64,000 nucleotides of DNA from RGIG9060 sp036307825 (GCA_036307825.1 JAXJWW010000073.1:52859-116858); one strand, 5' to 3'. Positions 49,780 through 58,872 are shown, counted from the first letter of the stretch. Numbers and translations: made by a program. Notes: generated by a model from the letters alone, not told the origin.

Positions 49780-50037
49780 ATGTCGGAGTCTATCAGTAAT
49801 GACTGTGTTTCCCTAACAGAATGGACAACTCAAACTTTAATGGAAAAACACCGTTTTAATCCATATAATCCAGATATTGCAAATACATTTTTTAGAGCAG
49901 GATTTATTGAAAGTTGGGGGCGAGAAATAGAAAAAATCTGTAGTATTTGTAAAGAATACGGAAATCCACCTGTGCCAAGAAATGAAGTTTATAACGAAGT
50001 TTTTGAACAAGCCGAAAACTTTAAAAAGTATGAATGA
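49780..50037 (+). pseudogene. Fragment of an AlbA/HATPase_c_4-type regulator
   Basis: FNPYNPDIANTFFRAGFIES, then WGREIEKICSICKEYGNPPP-like residues, is the conserved C-terminal motif of ATP-binding transcriptional regulators (HATPase_c_4). Only ~70 residues remain, with no N-terminal domain. The gap to 50301 has no gene. Confidence 0.6.
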
Positions 50038-50301
50038 TATGATGATGAATTACATAGAATTAAAAAAATTAAATTATTCCAAGTAAAAATAGAGTAGGGT
50101 AGATTGGTTTTAATTATTGAAGTAATAAAACATTTTTCTAGTGCAGATTTTTGTATAGCATAATAAAAGAATAAATGTTTACTTGAAATATAAAAAAGTT
50201 TTTGTCTACTTTTATTGACTGGTACATTAATTAATAAAGATTTTTTATTTTCGTGAAAATTCCTACTTTTAAATATTTTATTTTCGGTATATAATGTTTT
50301 T

Positions 50302-51660
50302 ATGAGTGGAATAACTTTTAAACGAAAATTTTATGATGAAATGCTTGAGTGGAAAAAGAATTCTAATGGTAAGTCTGCACTTATGATTGATGGAGCTCGT
50401 CGTGTTGGAAAGTCAACTATTGCAGAAGAGTTTGCTAAAAATGAATATGATGACTATTTGTTAATTGATTTTGTAAATGCTTCTAAGGATATAAAAGACA
50501 ATTTCGAAAATCTCGGAAATATGGATGTCTTTTTTAGAAATCTTTTTCTCTTTGCTGGGAAGGGGTTAAAATCAAGTAATTCAGTTATTATTTTTGATGA
50601 AGTACAAAAATTCCCTCGGGCCAGGGAAGCAATTAAATATCTTGTAAAAGATGGACGTTATCATTATATCGAGACAGGATCTCTTATTAGCATTAAAAAG
50701 AAAAGTCAAGAAATTGTAATTCCTTCTGAAGAAGATAAAAGAAAAATGTTTCCTATGGATTTTGAAGAATTTCTGTGGGCAACTGGTGACAATGTAACTG
50801 CACCTTTTATAAAAGATTGCTTTGAAAAAAGAATCCCTGTGGGGGACCAACTACATAGAAAGATTATGACAACATTTAGAACCTATTTTGCAATTGGCGG
50901 AATGCCACAAGTTGTTGATGCTTTTGTTCAGGGCAAAAATTATCAAGAAATCGATATGATAAAAAGGAACATCCTCTCTCTCTACGAAGAAGATCTTGCA
51001 AAATATGATGATGAAAACCATGAAAAAGCCACAGCCATATTTAAGGCAATTCCAGAACAACTTTCTAATCATAATTCAAAATTTAAATTTTCAATAATAG
51101 ATAAGAATGCACGATATAGAAATTATATTTATTCAGTAAAATGTATAGCTGAGTCTATGATTGGAAATTATTGTCGGAATATAACAAATCCACAAATTAC
51201 TCTTGATTTGTTTGCAGAGTCTGATAATTTTAAGCTTTTTATGGGAGATACAGGGCTTCTTGTTACTCAAATTTTAAGAACATCAAATACTGTTCAGGAA
51301 GATTTGTACAGAAAAATTATTACAGGACATTTAGGTGCAAATCTTGGTATGATTTTTGAAAACATGGTTGCTCAAATGCTTAGAGCTAGAGGTTATGAGC
51401 TTTTTTTTCATGAATATTATTATACTCCAGAAGGTAAAAAAACTGAACAAAGATATGAAGTAGATTTTTTAATTGCAAAAAATGGTCATCTTTGTCCGAT
51501 AGAAGTGAAGTCCTCAGCATATAAAAATCATGAATCTTTTGATTATTACGTAAAAAAGTACAAACCAAAAAAACATGATCGGTTTATTATTTATACAAAA
51601 GATTTGGCACAAGATAATGATATCATCTTTATACCAATTTATATGACGATGTGTTTATAA
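50302..51660 (+). CDS. AAA_14/DUF4143 ATPase
   Basis: A 452-residue protein. The P-loop DGARRVGKSTIAEEFA lies at about residues 30-45, Walker B is VIIFDEVQKFPRAR (about 95), and the C-terminal DUF4143 domain includes RYEVDFLIAKNGHLCPIEVK (about 388-407), a PD-(D/E)XK-like core. The family is widespread and accessory, without a firm biochemical role. TATAAT ends 8 bp before the ATG, so the mRNA is probably leaderless. A strong terminator follows. Confidence 0.88.
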   Translation: MSGITFKRKFYDEMLEWKKNSNGKSALMIDGARRVGKSTIAEEFAKNEYDDYLLIDFVNASKDIKDNFENLGNMDVFFRNLFLFAGKGLKSSNSVIIFDEVQKFPRAREAIKYLVKDGRYHYIETGSLISIKKKSQEIVIPSEEDKRKMFPMDFEEFLWATGDNVTAPFIKDCFEKRIPVGDQLHRKIMTTFRTYFAIGGMPQVVDAFVQGKNYQEIDMIKRNILSLYEEDLAKYDDENHEKATAIFKAIPEQLSNHNSKFKFSIIDKNARYRNYIYSVKCIAESMIGNYCRNITNPQITLDLFAESDNFKLFMGDTGLLVTQILRTSNTVQEDLYRKIITGHLGANLGMIFENMVAQMLRARGYELFFHEYYYTPEGKKTEQRYEVDFLIAKNGHLCPIEVKSSAYKNHESFDYYVKKYKPKKHDRFIIYTKDLAQDNDIIFIPIYMTMCL

Positions 51661-51662
51661 GA

Positions 51663-51699
51663 CCAATAATTAGTCCGCACAATGCGGACTAATTATTGG
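51663..51699. terminator. Perfect 17-bp hairpin, bidirectional terminator
   Basis: CCAATAATTAGTCCGCA pairs with TGCGGACTAATTATTGG around CAA. It marks the left edge of the integron array and runs into the end of the minus-strand ORF at 51689. Confidence 0.75.
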
Positions 51700-51985
51700 T
51701 GAGATTTTGGAACATTAAAGTTTTGATAGTTTTTCTAGAAACCGGCCCGATATATTGAGTTTCTCCAAAGTCATTCATTGTAACTAAACCTGGAATAGAA
51801 TCGGGTTGCGAGACAGCATACATTGTGATGCCGATAGATAAGAAAAATACCAATACAGACACAACTACAATAAATTTAAGATGACGATTTTTTTGTTCAG
51901 TAAACTCTGAACTCTTTTCGAGAAAATTTTGTTGGAGGATTTTTTCTTGTAACACAAGCACGCTAGTGGCGTGTCCACATAACAA
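51689..51985 (-). CDS. Truncated membrane protein at the end of the cassette array
   Basis: A 98-codon frame that starts inside attC1 and ends inside the terminator hairpin, so both ends look cut. It has one transmembrane segment (FIVVVSVLVFFLSIGITMYA) followed by SQPDSIPGLVTMNDFGETQY, faintly like the start of VirB8-type conjugation proteins. No ribosome site is visible. Probably a gene fragment. Confidence 0.4.
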   Translation of the reverse strand: MLCGHATSVLVLQEKILQQNFLEKSSEFTEQKNRHLKFIVVVSVLVFFLSIGITMYAVSQPDSIPGLVTMNDFGETQYIGPVSRKTIKTLMFQNLTNN

Positions 51986-52040
51986 CTGGTTGTACCGCAG
52001 CGGGTCTGACCCGCTGTCGGCTACGAACCTTTATTATGTG
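51972..52040 (-). other. Integron attC site 1
   Basis: On the minus strand CACATAATAAAGGTTCGTAG, GCCGACAGCGGG, loop, CCCGCTGCGGTACAACCAG and GTTATGTGGAC. The outer CATAAT/GTTATG boxes and the imperfect inner palindrome are the structure of attC recombination sites, and the sequence is nearly the same as attC2. Confidence 0.88.
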
Positions 52041-52041
52041 A

Positions 52042-52827
52042 TTATAATATAAATTCGAAGTGAGGATAGGCAATTCCTTTTCCATTTGCTAAACAGCATT
52101 TTTTAAACTTCTTCCCAGACCCACATGGGCATAGACCATTTCTTTGAGTGTTATAGTTTTTATAAGGAATATACTCTATGTGTTTTGTGTATGACCAATG
52201 AATAAACTCAGATTTTAGTTTTGGTATAAGGTATTCCAAAACTTTATATTTTTCCGGGTTATCGATGTCATCAAAAATTACGCTATATTTTTGATTTGGT
52301 TTTGTTACAATAGATACGCTTATAAAGTCCATATCTTTTACAATACCATAACACATTTCACCATCATAAACTTTACCAGTAATATGCGTACAATCACTAA
52401 AAGGTATCATGGTTTTTCCGCATATGCTACAAATTACTTTTTTATGTACTATTTCAGGACTTCCAAATAATCTGTATGGATACATTTCTTGAAACATTGA
52501 AACATATTTTTCTATGTATATCAAAACTGGACATTCAGAAAAAGTAATTTCGTTGAATTTTATATTTATAAAATTAATTTCTATTTTTTCAAGAATAATC
52601 CAAGCATCTTTATAAAAACGCCTTTTTAAAAGCAAAAAACAGTTATAATACTGTTTTATTATGTCAATAGAAGTTTGTACAAACCAAATTTTCAATAATT
52701 CACTACTGTTATGAGAAGTTTTTAGTATTGTTTTTTCTTTTAATAATTCTTCTTCATAGTATGTGAAGTTTACATTATGAAAATGACTAGTTTTCAACTT
52801 TTCATATACATCAAGATAAAACATCAA
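52042..52827 (-). CDS. SEC-C motif protein (cassette 3, second gene)
   Basis: A 261-residue protein ending in GLCPCGSGKKFKKCC, the SEC-C zinc motif. An upstream CSICGKTMIPFSDCTHITG cluster (about residue 135) may bind a second zinc. It overlaps the gene at 52811 by 17 bp. SEC-C domains occur as zinc-binding tails in SecA and in many defence-associated proteins. Its stop lies 2 bp from attC1, as in a proper gene cassette. Confidence 0.75.
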   Translation of the reverse strand: MMFYLDVYEKLKTSHFHNVNFTYYEEELLKEKTILKTSHNSSELLKIWFVQTSIDIIKQYYNCFLLLKRRFYKDAWIILEKIEINFINIKFNEITFSECPVLIYIEKYVSMFQEMYPYRLFGSPEIVHKKVICSICGKTMIPFSDCTHITGKVYDGEMCYGIVKDMDFISVSIVTKPNQKYSVIFDDIDNPEKYKVLEYLIPKLKSEFIHWSYTKHIEYIPYKNYNTQRNGLCPCGSGKKFKKCCLANGKGIAYPHFEFIL

Positions 52828-53371
52828 TTATATGTTGCTCCGATTGTTTTTTTATAAGCCCTTTTTTGTCATATGACTGTATCTCATTTAGAATTTTATT
52901 TTCCATTTCATCAGGGGAACCTTTATATGAGATTTTTATATTTTTACTTTGTGGATCTTTTTCATTCGATAAGATTAAATCAACGGATACTGTATCTTTT
53001 TTTTTTGCAAAAAGCCTTGTTTTTAAATATTCAATAAGAAGACTTACAAAGGTTGGTGCAATAATGAATTCAAGTAAAAAAATTCCTAATCTAAATTCAT
53101 CGCTATGAAGCGATAATTCTTCAATTTTCTCTTTATCTATACATAAATCAATTTGTTCTTTACCAAGTTTATCTTGCAAATAAAAATATAAATTTCTAAA
53201 ACCCTCATTAAAACTTAAAGGGGCTTGTTTTCTAAAATTTTCCATTGGTAGCATTAGAACAGAACATTTTCTTAATTTTTCTTGATTTTCTATAGATTTT
53301 GAATATTTAATTATTGATTCTTCTTTAGTTATTGTCGTTCTTTCAGACTTTATATATTTTTCATCAAACAT
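52811..53371 (-). CDS. Hypothetical protein (cassette 3, first gene)
   Basis: A 186-residue protein with a polar N-terminus and a hydrophobic helix (FLLEFIIAPTFVSLLIEYLK, about 95-114). The C-terminal part is basic. An AGGAGATTATT site fits the ATG at 53371. It overlaps the SEC-C gene, so the two are a unit carried by one cassette. No family is recognised. Confidence 0.65.
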   Translation of the reverse strand: MFDEKYIKSERTTITKEESIIKYSKSIENQEKLRKCSVLMLPMENFRKQAPLSFNEGFRNLYFYLQDKLGKEQIDLCIDKEKIEELSLHSDEFRLGIFLLEFIIAPTFVSLLIEYLKTRLFAKKKDTVSVDLILSNEKDPQSKNIKISYKGSPDEMENKILNEIQSYDKKGLIKKQSEQHIIDVLS

Positions 53372-53403
53372 AATAATCTCCTAAACTCGCGCCCCAGTGC
53401 GGG

Positions 53404-53472
53404 TGTCCGTATAACAACTGGTTGTACCGCAGCGGGCTTGACCCGCTGTCGGCTACGAACCTTTGTTATGTG
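53404..53472 (-). other. Integron attC site 2
   Basis: Minus strand: CACATAACAAAGGTTCGTAG, GCCGACAGCGGG, TCAAG, CCCGCTGCGGTACAACCAGT and TGTTATACGGAC. It abuts the stop codon of the gene at 53473. Confidence 0.9.
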
Positions 53473-54534
53473 TTATTTTTTCTGAACTATATTTCCTAAT
53501 TCTTCTATTATTTTAGTTGCATAATCTGGACTTGATTGATTAAATGTTTTTGATAAATAACCATGGTTTCTAATTAATAATAATGTATCAATAATATTCT
53601 GTATTATTTTTTCATGGTATTTTTTCTTTGTATCTTGATCAAAGTCTTTTATTCTTGATAATAGACTAGAATATGTATCTACAACTATTTCTTTTTGTAA
53701 TAATTCATCCAGAATATTTTTAGAAATATTGAATCTCTTTCTAAAATCATTGATAACAAAAGAAATAAAACCTATAAACGTACATGAAAGTATTGATTTT
53801 GGAATTAATAAGTAATCATTGGGATATATATTTTTCATATTCCAAAATACAATTATTAATAATGCAGTCATAATAATTGATAAACCATAATAAAGAATTG
53901 CATTGGTTTTCATATCTTTTTCGGTCTTCTCTATTACCTTGGAATAATAATCTTTTATATCTGATAATTTATGCTCTGCAACATTTTGTTCTAAGTTTAA
54001 TAATAATTCATCACTTTTATTTTTTACATTATTAATTAATTGTTGCAGTTCATCTTCTTTTGCCGTAGCATTTTCTAGAATCTTTTCATATTTTTGTTTA
54101 TTAGAAATAATATCTTTTATTTCTAATTTATCTAAAAATTGAAGGTAAAGATCCCTAATTAAAATATATATTTCTTCAAACCATCGTGAGAACGGAACAT
54201 AAAAAAAGGCTTGATCGTGACTGCCATTTTTAGAAGAATGGATTGAGTCACAAAGTTCGTCAAATTCCTTAAACTTTTTAGGAGCTTCTGTATACTTTTC
54301 ATGAAGAGATTTTACTGAATCTGTATCAATTGTCATATTTTCCTTTTCAGATAATACTCTTTCTATTTTGATTAAAAAAATATCATCTTGTTCAGGAATT
54401 TCCAAAGTAAAATTTGAGCCTTGTGCTTTTTTTAATTCTTCTTTTCCGTAAAAATCAATCTTATCACGAATTTTTTTTAATTCGGTAACCATATAATTAG
54501 CACAATGTGCTAATTCATAACTACTTATTTGCAT
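53473..54534 (-). CDS. Membrane-anchored coiled-coil protein (cassette 2)
   Basis: A 353-residue protein. Residues ~150-205 are a long coiled coil (KYEKILENATAKEDELQQLI and after). Two transmembrane segments follow (LYYGLSIIMTALLIIVFWNM and a SILSCTFIGFISFVI segment), then a C-terminal helical domain. The start is set at 54534 by GGAGGAAAAAAATT; the frame stays open into attC3 upstream. Membrane coiled-coil proteins are common defence effectors, but no family is recognised. Confidence 0.65.
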   Translation of the reverse strand: MQISSYELAHCANYMVTELKKIRDKIDFYGKEELKKAQGSNFTLEIPEQDDIFLIKIERVLSEKENMTIDTDSVKSLHEKYTEAPKKFKEFDELCDSIHSSKNGSHDQAFFYVPFSRWFEEIYILIRDLYLQFLDKLEIKDIISNKQKYEKILENATAKEDELQQLINNVKNKSDELLLNLEQNVAEHKLSDIKDYYSKVIEKTEKDMKTNAILYYGLSIIMTALLIIVFWNMKNIYPNDYLLIPKSILSCTFIGFISFVINDFRKRFNISKNILDELLQKEIVVDTYSSLLSRIKDFDQDTKKKYHEKIIQNIIDTLLLIRNHGYLSKTFNQSSPDYATKIIEELGNIVQKK

Positions 54535-54563
54535 AATTTTTTTCCTCCTGCGCCCCAGTGCGG

Positions 54564-54636
54564 GCGTCCACATAACAATGAGTTAAACCGCAAACCGGCT
54601 TGACCGGTTTGTCGGCTTTGAACTTCTTGTTATACG
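54564..54636 (-). other. Integron attC site 3
   Basis: Minus strand: GTATAACAAGAAGTTCAAAG, CCGACAAACCGG, TCAAG, CCGGTTTGCGG, TTTAACTCA and TTGTTATGTGGAC. Same architecture as the other two, with a different inner stem. It starts 7 bp after the CD-NTase stop. Confidence 0.9.
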
Positions 54637-54642
54637 ATTTTG

Positions 54643-55620
54643 TTATATTATACCTAATTCATTTGATAGGGTATAAAATTCATTGAATAATTTTTTAACT
54701 TCATTAATATCTACTTTTTCCGCTATTCGTCTTGTCCCATCTGGAACAACTAGGGATTGATACTTATACGGATTTTGTACAGTTTTATACAAATAATCTG
54801 TCGTATAAATTAATGTATCTTTTACATTTTGAAAGAAATTTGAATTATCCATATTATATAGCAACGCTTGTATATCATAACTTGAAATATTGATATTTGA
54901 TTCTGAGTCCTCTTTTAATGTCTTTGCCAATCTTACTAACGGTCTGTACAGTCCACAAGTCTGTCTATCTTTTTCATCAATTAAATGAATATTTAAAAAT
55001 GGAAAATTCTTGTATCTTTCTTTTGTTTTACTATCAAAAATTTGAATTCCCCTATAATAATCCAAATTGTAGTTATACCAATTTTCTGAGTTATACCAGT
55101 TAGCTGGAACAACATCAATTTGTCTTCTTAAACTACCGCCAGAAATTTTTATAGACTTTGAGTTCTTTTCTATGTCTGCAACTGTATAATTCTTTTTTAG
55201 AATTTTTATACAAGCAGCCCTTAGATTTGTTAAATCCTCTTTTGGATCACCAGTATATCTGCTTCGAATTCTAGCAGAGTTTTCGACAGTCTCAAATTTA
55301 TCTATGATTACTAATAAATCAATATCGCTATGAAATTTTATATGAGTGTTACAAGGTACAGAGCCTTGATATTCAAAATCAGGATTAAAACCATAATTTG
55401 GGAGTTCTTCTTTTAAATGTTGTTTTACTCTGTTCCCTTCTTCATAGCTTATTTCTGTTGAGCGTGCGGGCAATTCTTCCATAGCACGAGTTACATATTC
55501 TTGCGCTTCTTCAATTTCCGATTTGTAATCTTCTGTGGAAAAAGCTTTATCTAAAGAGTATTGTTTATAATCCGGTTGTTGTCTCTCTTGAAGTCGCTTT
55601 AACTTTTGTGAATAATTCAT
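54643..55620 (-). CDS. CD-NTase (CBASS cyclic oligonucleotide synthase)
   Basis: A 325-residue cGAS/DncV-like nucleotidyltransferase. YQGSVPCNTHIKFHSDIDLL (about residues 84-103) holds the GS motif and the first two acidic residues (DID), and LRRQIDVVPANWY (about 168) gives the third. When activated by phage infection it makes a cyclic nucleotide signal. It directly follows the Cap15 gene, with no gap, and ends at attC3, so the two form a CBASS operon in one integron cassette. Confidence 0.88.
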   Translation of the reverse strand: MNYSQKLKRLQERQQPDYKQYSLDKAFSTEDYKSEIEEAQEYVTRAMEELPARSTEISYEEGNRVKQHLKEELPNYGFNPDFEYQGSVPCNTHIKFHSDIDLLVIIDKFETVENSARIRSRYTGDPKEDLTNLRAACIKILKKNYTVADIEKNSKSIKISGGSLRRQIDVVPANWYNSENWYNYNLDYYRGIQIFDSKTKERYKNFPFLNIHLIDEKDRQTCGLYRPLVRLAKTLKEDSESNINISSYDIQALLYNMDNSNFFQNVKDTLIYTTDYLYKTVQNPYKYQSLVVPDGTRRIAEKVDINEVKKLFNEFYTLSNELGII

Positions 55621-56256
55621 TTATTTTCTCTCCTGTTTAGTTAAATTCATAGTTCCGTAAGAACTTCTGTCATTATCTGTGTAATAACGACCATTTGCCG
55701 TATTATTTGATAAATCAAATGTTAATCTACAAAATCCTTTATGTTGTTTAAGTCCTTCTTCAGTTTGAAAAGGTTCATTTTCATACATATAAGACAGAAT
55801 AATTTCATTCTTATCGCGAATTTCTATATCGCCGACAAGACTATATGAATGAGATTTTGATTCTTTTGTAGTGAGCTTTATTAAAATTTTCTCATATTCT
55901 TGTTCAATTTGAATAACACCTTTCCAATCATTAGTATCATCTGAATCTGAATATTTTTTCCCTTCACCAATGCAAGTCCAAGTTCCTGAAATATCAGGAG
56001 TTTTTCCAATTTTTATTTTTGCTAAAAATTTCCATATCTTTTTAGAGAACAAAAACCAAATAGCTGTAAAAACAAGAACAGCAGAAATAGAAAATCCCAA
56101 GAAATTTATTTGCTTATACAAATCATTTAATGCCGGTACTCTTGAAACAATTTTTTCTAATAGTTCTAACAATACTGGTGTTATTAAAATTGAAATTGCT
56201 GAAATCCAGTAATAAGTATTTCTCTTAGATTCGTTCCGTATTGAATAATCATGCAT
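55621..56256 (-). CDS. cap15: CBASS effector Cap15 (two transmembrane segments plus beta-barrel)
   Basis: A 211-residue protein. Two transmembrane segments occupy ~16-90 (YYWISAISILITPVLLELLE and a second helix ending FTAIWFLFSKK). The C-terminal ~115 residues are a beta-barrel with SGTWTCIGEG, WKGVIQIEQ, LSYMYENEP, KGFCRLTFD and GRYYTDNDRSSYGTMNL, the pattern of Cap15. In known systems the barrel binds the cyclic nucleotide and the protein oligomerises in the inner membrane to break it. A TTGGAGGAGATAA site precedes the ATG. Confidence 0.87.
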   Translation of the reverse strand: MHDYSIRNESKRNTYYWISAISILITPVLLELLEKIVSRVPALNDLYKQINFLGFSISAVLVFTAIWFLFSKKIWKFLAKIKIGKTPDISGTWTCIGEGKKYSDSDDTNDWKGVIQIEQEYEKILIKLTTKESKSHSYSLVGDIEIRDKNEIILSYMYENEPFQTEEGLKQHKGFCRLTFDLSNNTANGRYYTDNDRSSYGTMNLTKQERK

Positions 56257-56281
56257 TTATCTCCTCCAATATGTTCAATTC

Positions 56282-56357
56282 AAAAGTTGTGCAAGCTCGA
56301 CTTGCACAACTTTTATACCTTATTCCAAAACTTGAAAGGCTTGACCTTTCAAGTTTT
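56282..56357 (-). terminator. Two hairpins between the cassette array and the DUF6261-like gene
   Basis: AAAAGTTGTGCAAG-CTCGA-CTTGCACAACTTTT and AAAACTTGAAAGG-CTTGA-CCTTTCAAGTTTT are perfect hairpins, each with T on the minus-strand 3' side. Their CTYGA loops equal those of the attC sites. Confidence 0.6.
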
Positions 56358-57072
56358 ACTCGGCAGTCTTTTCAGCCGTTTTCTTGCCACGCTTTGAGAT
56401 TGCCTCATTTGCCCTGTTGATTTCAGCCTCAACACTTTTTGCGAAATCAATACAGTTTGCGTTTCCTGCAATAACCATTGCGTTAAGGTAGGGAACAAGC
56501 TTGTCATTTACAAGTGAAACAATCGGTTTGTTGTAACTAGAAGCAGAAGCACCCTTGTTTGAACTTGCCTTTATATACTCGTCGTTTGCCCTCGTGAAAT
56601 CGTTCTGTGCTGAGCGGATAGAATCAATTGCTTCTGCGACACCTTCCAAGCCTTTGATGTTTTCTGCAAGTGAATCTGCGGAAAAGTCCTGCAAAAGGCT
56701 TTCAATCATTGAAGATTCGCTCGTGTAGTTGGCGGTCGTGATTCCGGCTTTTGCATACTTGTCGTAGATTGCTTTGAGTGGGGCAGAAAGTTCTTTTTTA
56801 CTTGCAATCGGGAAAACGGCATAGGCAGCGAGAACCGTTCCCAGTGTTTTTATAGCCTCATCTCGTGCACTGTCAGCAGAATCGAGCGTTGAGAGAGTCT
56901 TGTCTTGTAAAATAGCCGTCGTGATTTGAGCTGAAAGCGTTTCGAGTTCCTCAAGGGCTGATTTCAGGAATGAATCAGACAGAGCCTTTTCGTCCGCCTT
57001 AAAATTGCGGATGATTGAGTCCGAAAGTCCGTCAACCTCAGCGTTGCGGATTGCAGTTTTCAACTTGTTCAT
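56356..57072 (-). CDS. DUF6261-like helical protein
   Basis: A 238-residue Ala/Ser-rich, wholly helical protein (for example LSDSFLKSALEELETLSAQI) with a basic C-terminal tail (KRGKKTAEKTAE). It resembles DUF6261 proteins of gut bacteroidetes and treponemes, of unknown function. The GC content is clearly higher than in neighbouring genes, pointing to a separate origin. An AGGAGGATAAGTTT-like site precedes the ATG. It stands just outside the integron array. Confidence 0.6.
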   Translation of the reverse strand: MNKLKTAIRNAEVDGLSDSIIRNFKADEKALSDSFLKSALEELETLSAQITTAILQDKTLSTLDSADSARDEAIKTLGTVLAAYAVFPIASKKELSAPLKAIYDKYAKAGITTANYTSESSMIESLLQDFSADSLAENIKGLEGVAEAIDSIRSAQNDFTRANDEYIKASSNKGASASSYNKPIVSLVNDKLVPYLNAMVIAGNANCIDFAKSVEAEINRANEAISKRGKKTAEKTAE

Positions 57073-57137
57073 AAACTTATCCTCCTTTTTTATGAATCTG
57101 ATTTAAAAATACTGAAATTTCCCGCAATCGACAAATT

Positions 57138-57357
57138 TTTCCTTAAAATATGGACTGCGCCAAGATTTTTGGGCTTTCCTTATTATAAGGATTTTAGATT
57201 TTTGAAATTTCGGGCTTCCTTATTTTAAGGAATGGAGAGTTTGAATTTTTCCGAGATTCTTTGTTTTAAGGAAAGTGAAAAACAGAGGAAAAACAGCATT
57301 CCTTAAAAAGAGGATAGGCGACTTTAAACAAAGACAGACTTCCTTATTTTGCGGAAG
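57138..57357. repeat. Phased array of six TTCCTTATTTTAAGGAA sites
   Basis: Six full or half sites start near 57139, 57176, 57216, 57258, 57299 and 57340, spaced 37-42 bp. The best is the 17-bp palindrome TTCCTTATTTTAAGGAA (57216). The spacers are unrelated in sequence. It fills the gap 57073-57383 upstream of the DUF6261-like gene. Regular spacing of about four helical turns suggests cooperative protein binding. Confidence 0.65.
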
Positions 57358-57383
57358 CCTGTTTAGATGGAAAGTTGTGAACC

Positions 57384-58454
57384 TTATTTTATGGCTGTGA
57401 TTTTTTCTTTAAGTTCTCCATACCACTCTTTTGGAGCAAGTGAACTTTCTTGTATCTCATGGAAAAGTTTATACAGTTGAGAATATCTCATCTTGTTTTT
57501 CAGTATTGTTACAAGCAATTCGTTTTCAAGCGGAGTAATCATCATTCCGTTTATAACTTCATCACCATTTTTGCCGCCGTAATATTCCATTTTTCTGCGG
57601 TTGCGGAAATCTGAAATTACATTCATGTGCAAGAAATTTGTGATGAATACGCAGTAAGATTATAAATCTTTATGAGTAAGCATGTACTCGCCCAAATGCC
57701 TTGAAACTGGCTCCATTTCCATGCGGCGTTGGTTTGTTGAATCAGCTAAAGTTGCTTCAATAAGCAAAGTGTGTTTCGGGTAGCCGTTCTCCGCTTCGTA
57801 TTGGAAAACCAAATCTGCCTTGCCACCACCAGCGTGAGTTTTTGGAAGCAAATCAGCTTCAAGAGACAGGTTCATAAATGAAAGAATATCGCCTTTTCGC
57901 TCGCTGATTTTGTACCATGCAATACCCAAAATGTATTCAAAGATTGTCGGAATGTCAGCATCGTCCGTAACAAGTTCTTGAATTTCTTTATCTGCTCGTT
58001 TACTAATAAGCTACAAAATATAGATAAGTTGAGTATCTGAAAATTTCTCATCGATAAGTTTGTTAAAGCGTTTTGTCCTTTCATCTGCGACAAACTGTTT
58101 GATGTCTCCGATTTTAGAGAACGCTGTCTTATTGTCTTTGTTTATAACCTTAAGAAGTTTTTCGTCGTCCAGTTTTAGGAAAGGAGATATTTCTTCAAGT
58201 GTCTGTAGTTCAGCGAGTTTGTCTGATTTTACAAACGCAAGATTATAGAATTCGTCAGGCAAGAGTGAAAAATAATACTTCGGTATAACATCAAATTTTA
58301 CCTGCTCATCTGCAAAAAGTAGTGTATCTGAGATTTTCAGATAACGGCGATTCAAGTCGAAGTAATCTTCAAGAGTTCTTTCAACTTTTACCATGTGCAT
58401 TGTCTTGAAGAAAACTGTTTTTAAAGCTTTTTCATTTTCAAGATTCGAGAACAT
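57384..58454 (-). pseudogene. AlwI-family type II restriction endonuclease with two in-frame stops
   Basis: One frame of 357 codons contains two stops, TAG at 58011-58013 and TAA at 57660-57662. Between them lies THAGGGKADLVFQYEAENGY, then LLIEATLADSTNQRRMEMEP and VSRHLGEYML. The GGGKADL...LIEATL block is the PD-(D/E)XK core of AlwI-type enzymes. No methyltransferase is adjacent. The gene is probably dead, with no frameshift, so the decay is recent. Confidence 0.68.
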
Positions 58455-58469
58455 ATTTGCTGATTGCAG

Positions 58470-58872
58470 TTGGTCTAACGGATACTTTTTAATTGAAGCA
58501 CTTGAAGAAGTTTTGAATTGGTACTTCGTAGAAAAAGAATTGTATGATGAAGCAATCTGTATATATATCTTAAGTTTTCAGTATGAGAAGAATCAATCAG
58601 TGCAATCTGAGTTGTTTTATATTTCCCAATCAACAGGTAAGGATATCGTAAAACCTGAAATTGATGACATTAAGAAATTAGCAGAAAAATACAACTTCCC
58701 AGTTGGTGCTGATGAAGATCTTTTAGGACTTGTAATGTATCTTGGAAAAGAATCTTTAAAGGAAGAAGTAATTCCTGCAGCCAAATATTATTTTGGGATA
58801 TTGTACAGATTAACAGAAGACGATGATGTAAAAGAAATCCTTGAAAGACTTGAAAAAGGTATACTTGATTAA
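58470..58872 (+). pseudogene. 5'-truncated TPR-like protein
   Basis: About 130 residues of helical repeats (EVLNWYFVEKELYDEAICIY, then KEEVIPAAKYYFGILYRLTE) without a proper start. The frame reads on upstream only as antisense of the AlwI-like gene, so a junction lies near 58460. Probably the tail of a lost tetratricopeptide-type protein. Confidence 0.5.

Noticed and set aside
51689..56256. Complete integron with integrase
   Set aside because: No tyrosine recombinase of IntI type is encoded in the window.
57138..57357. CRISPR array
   Set aside because: The repeats are only about 17 bp, degenerate and palindromic, and no cas gene is present.
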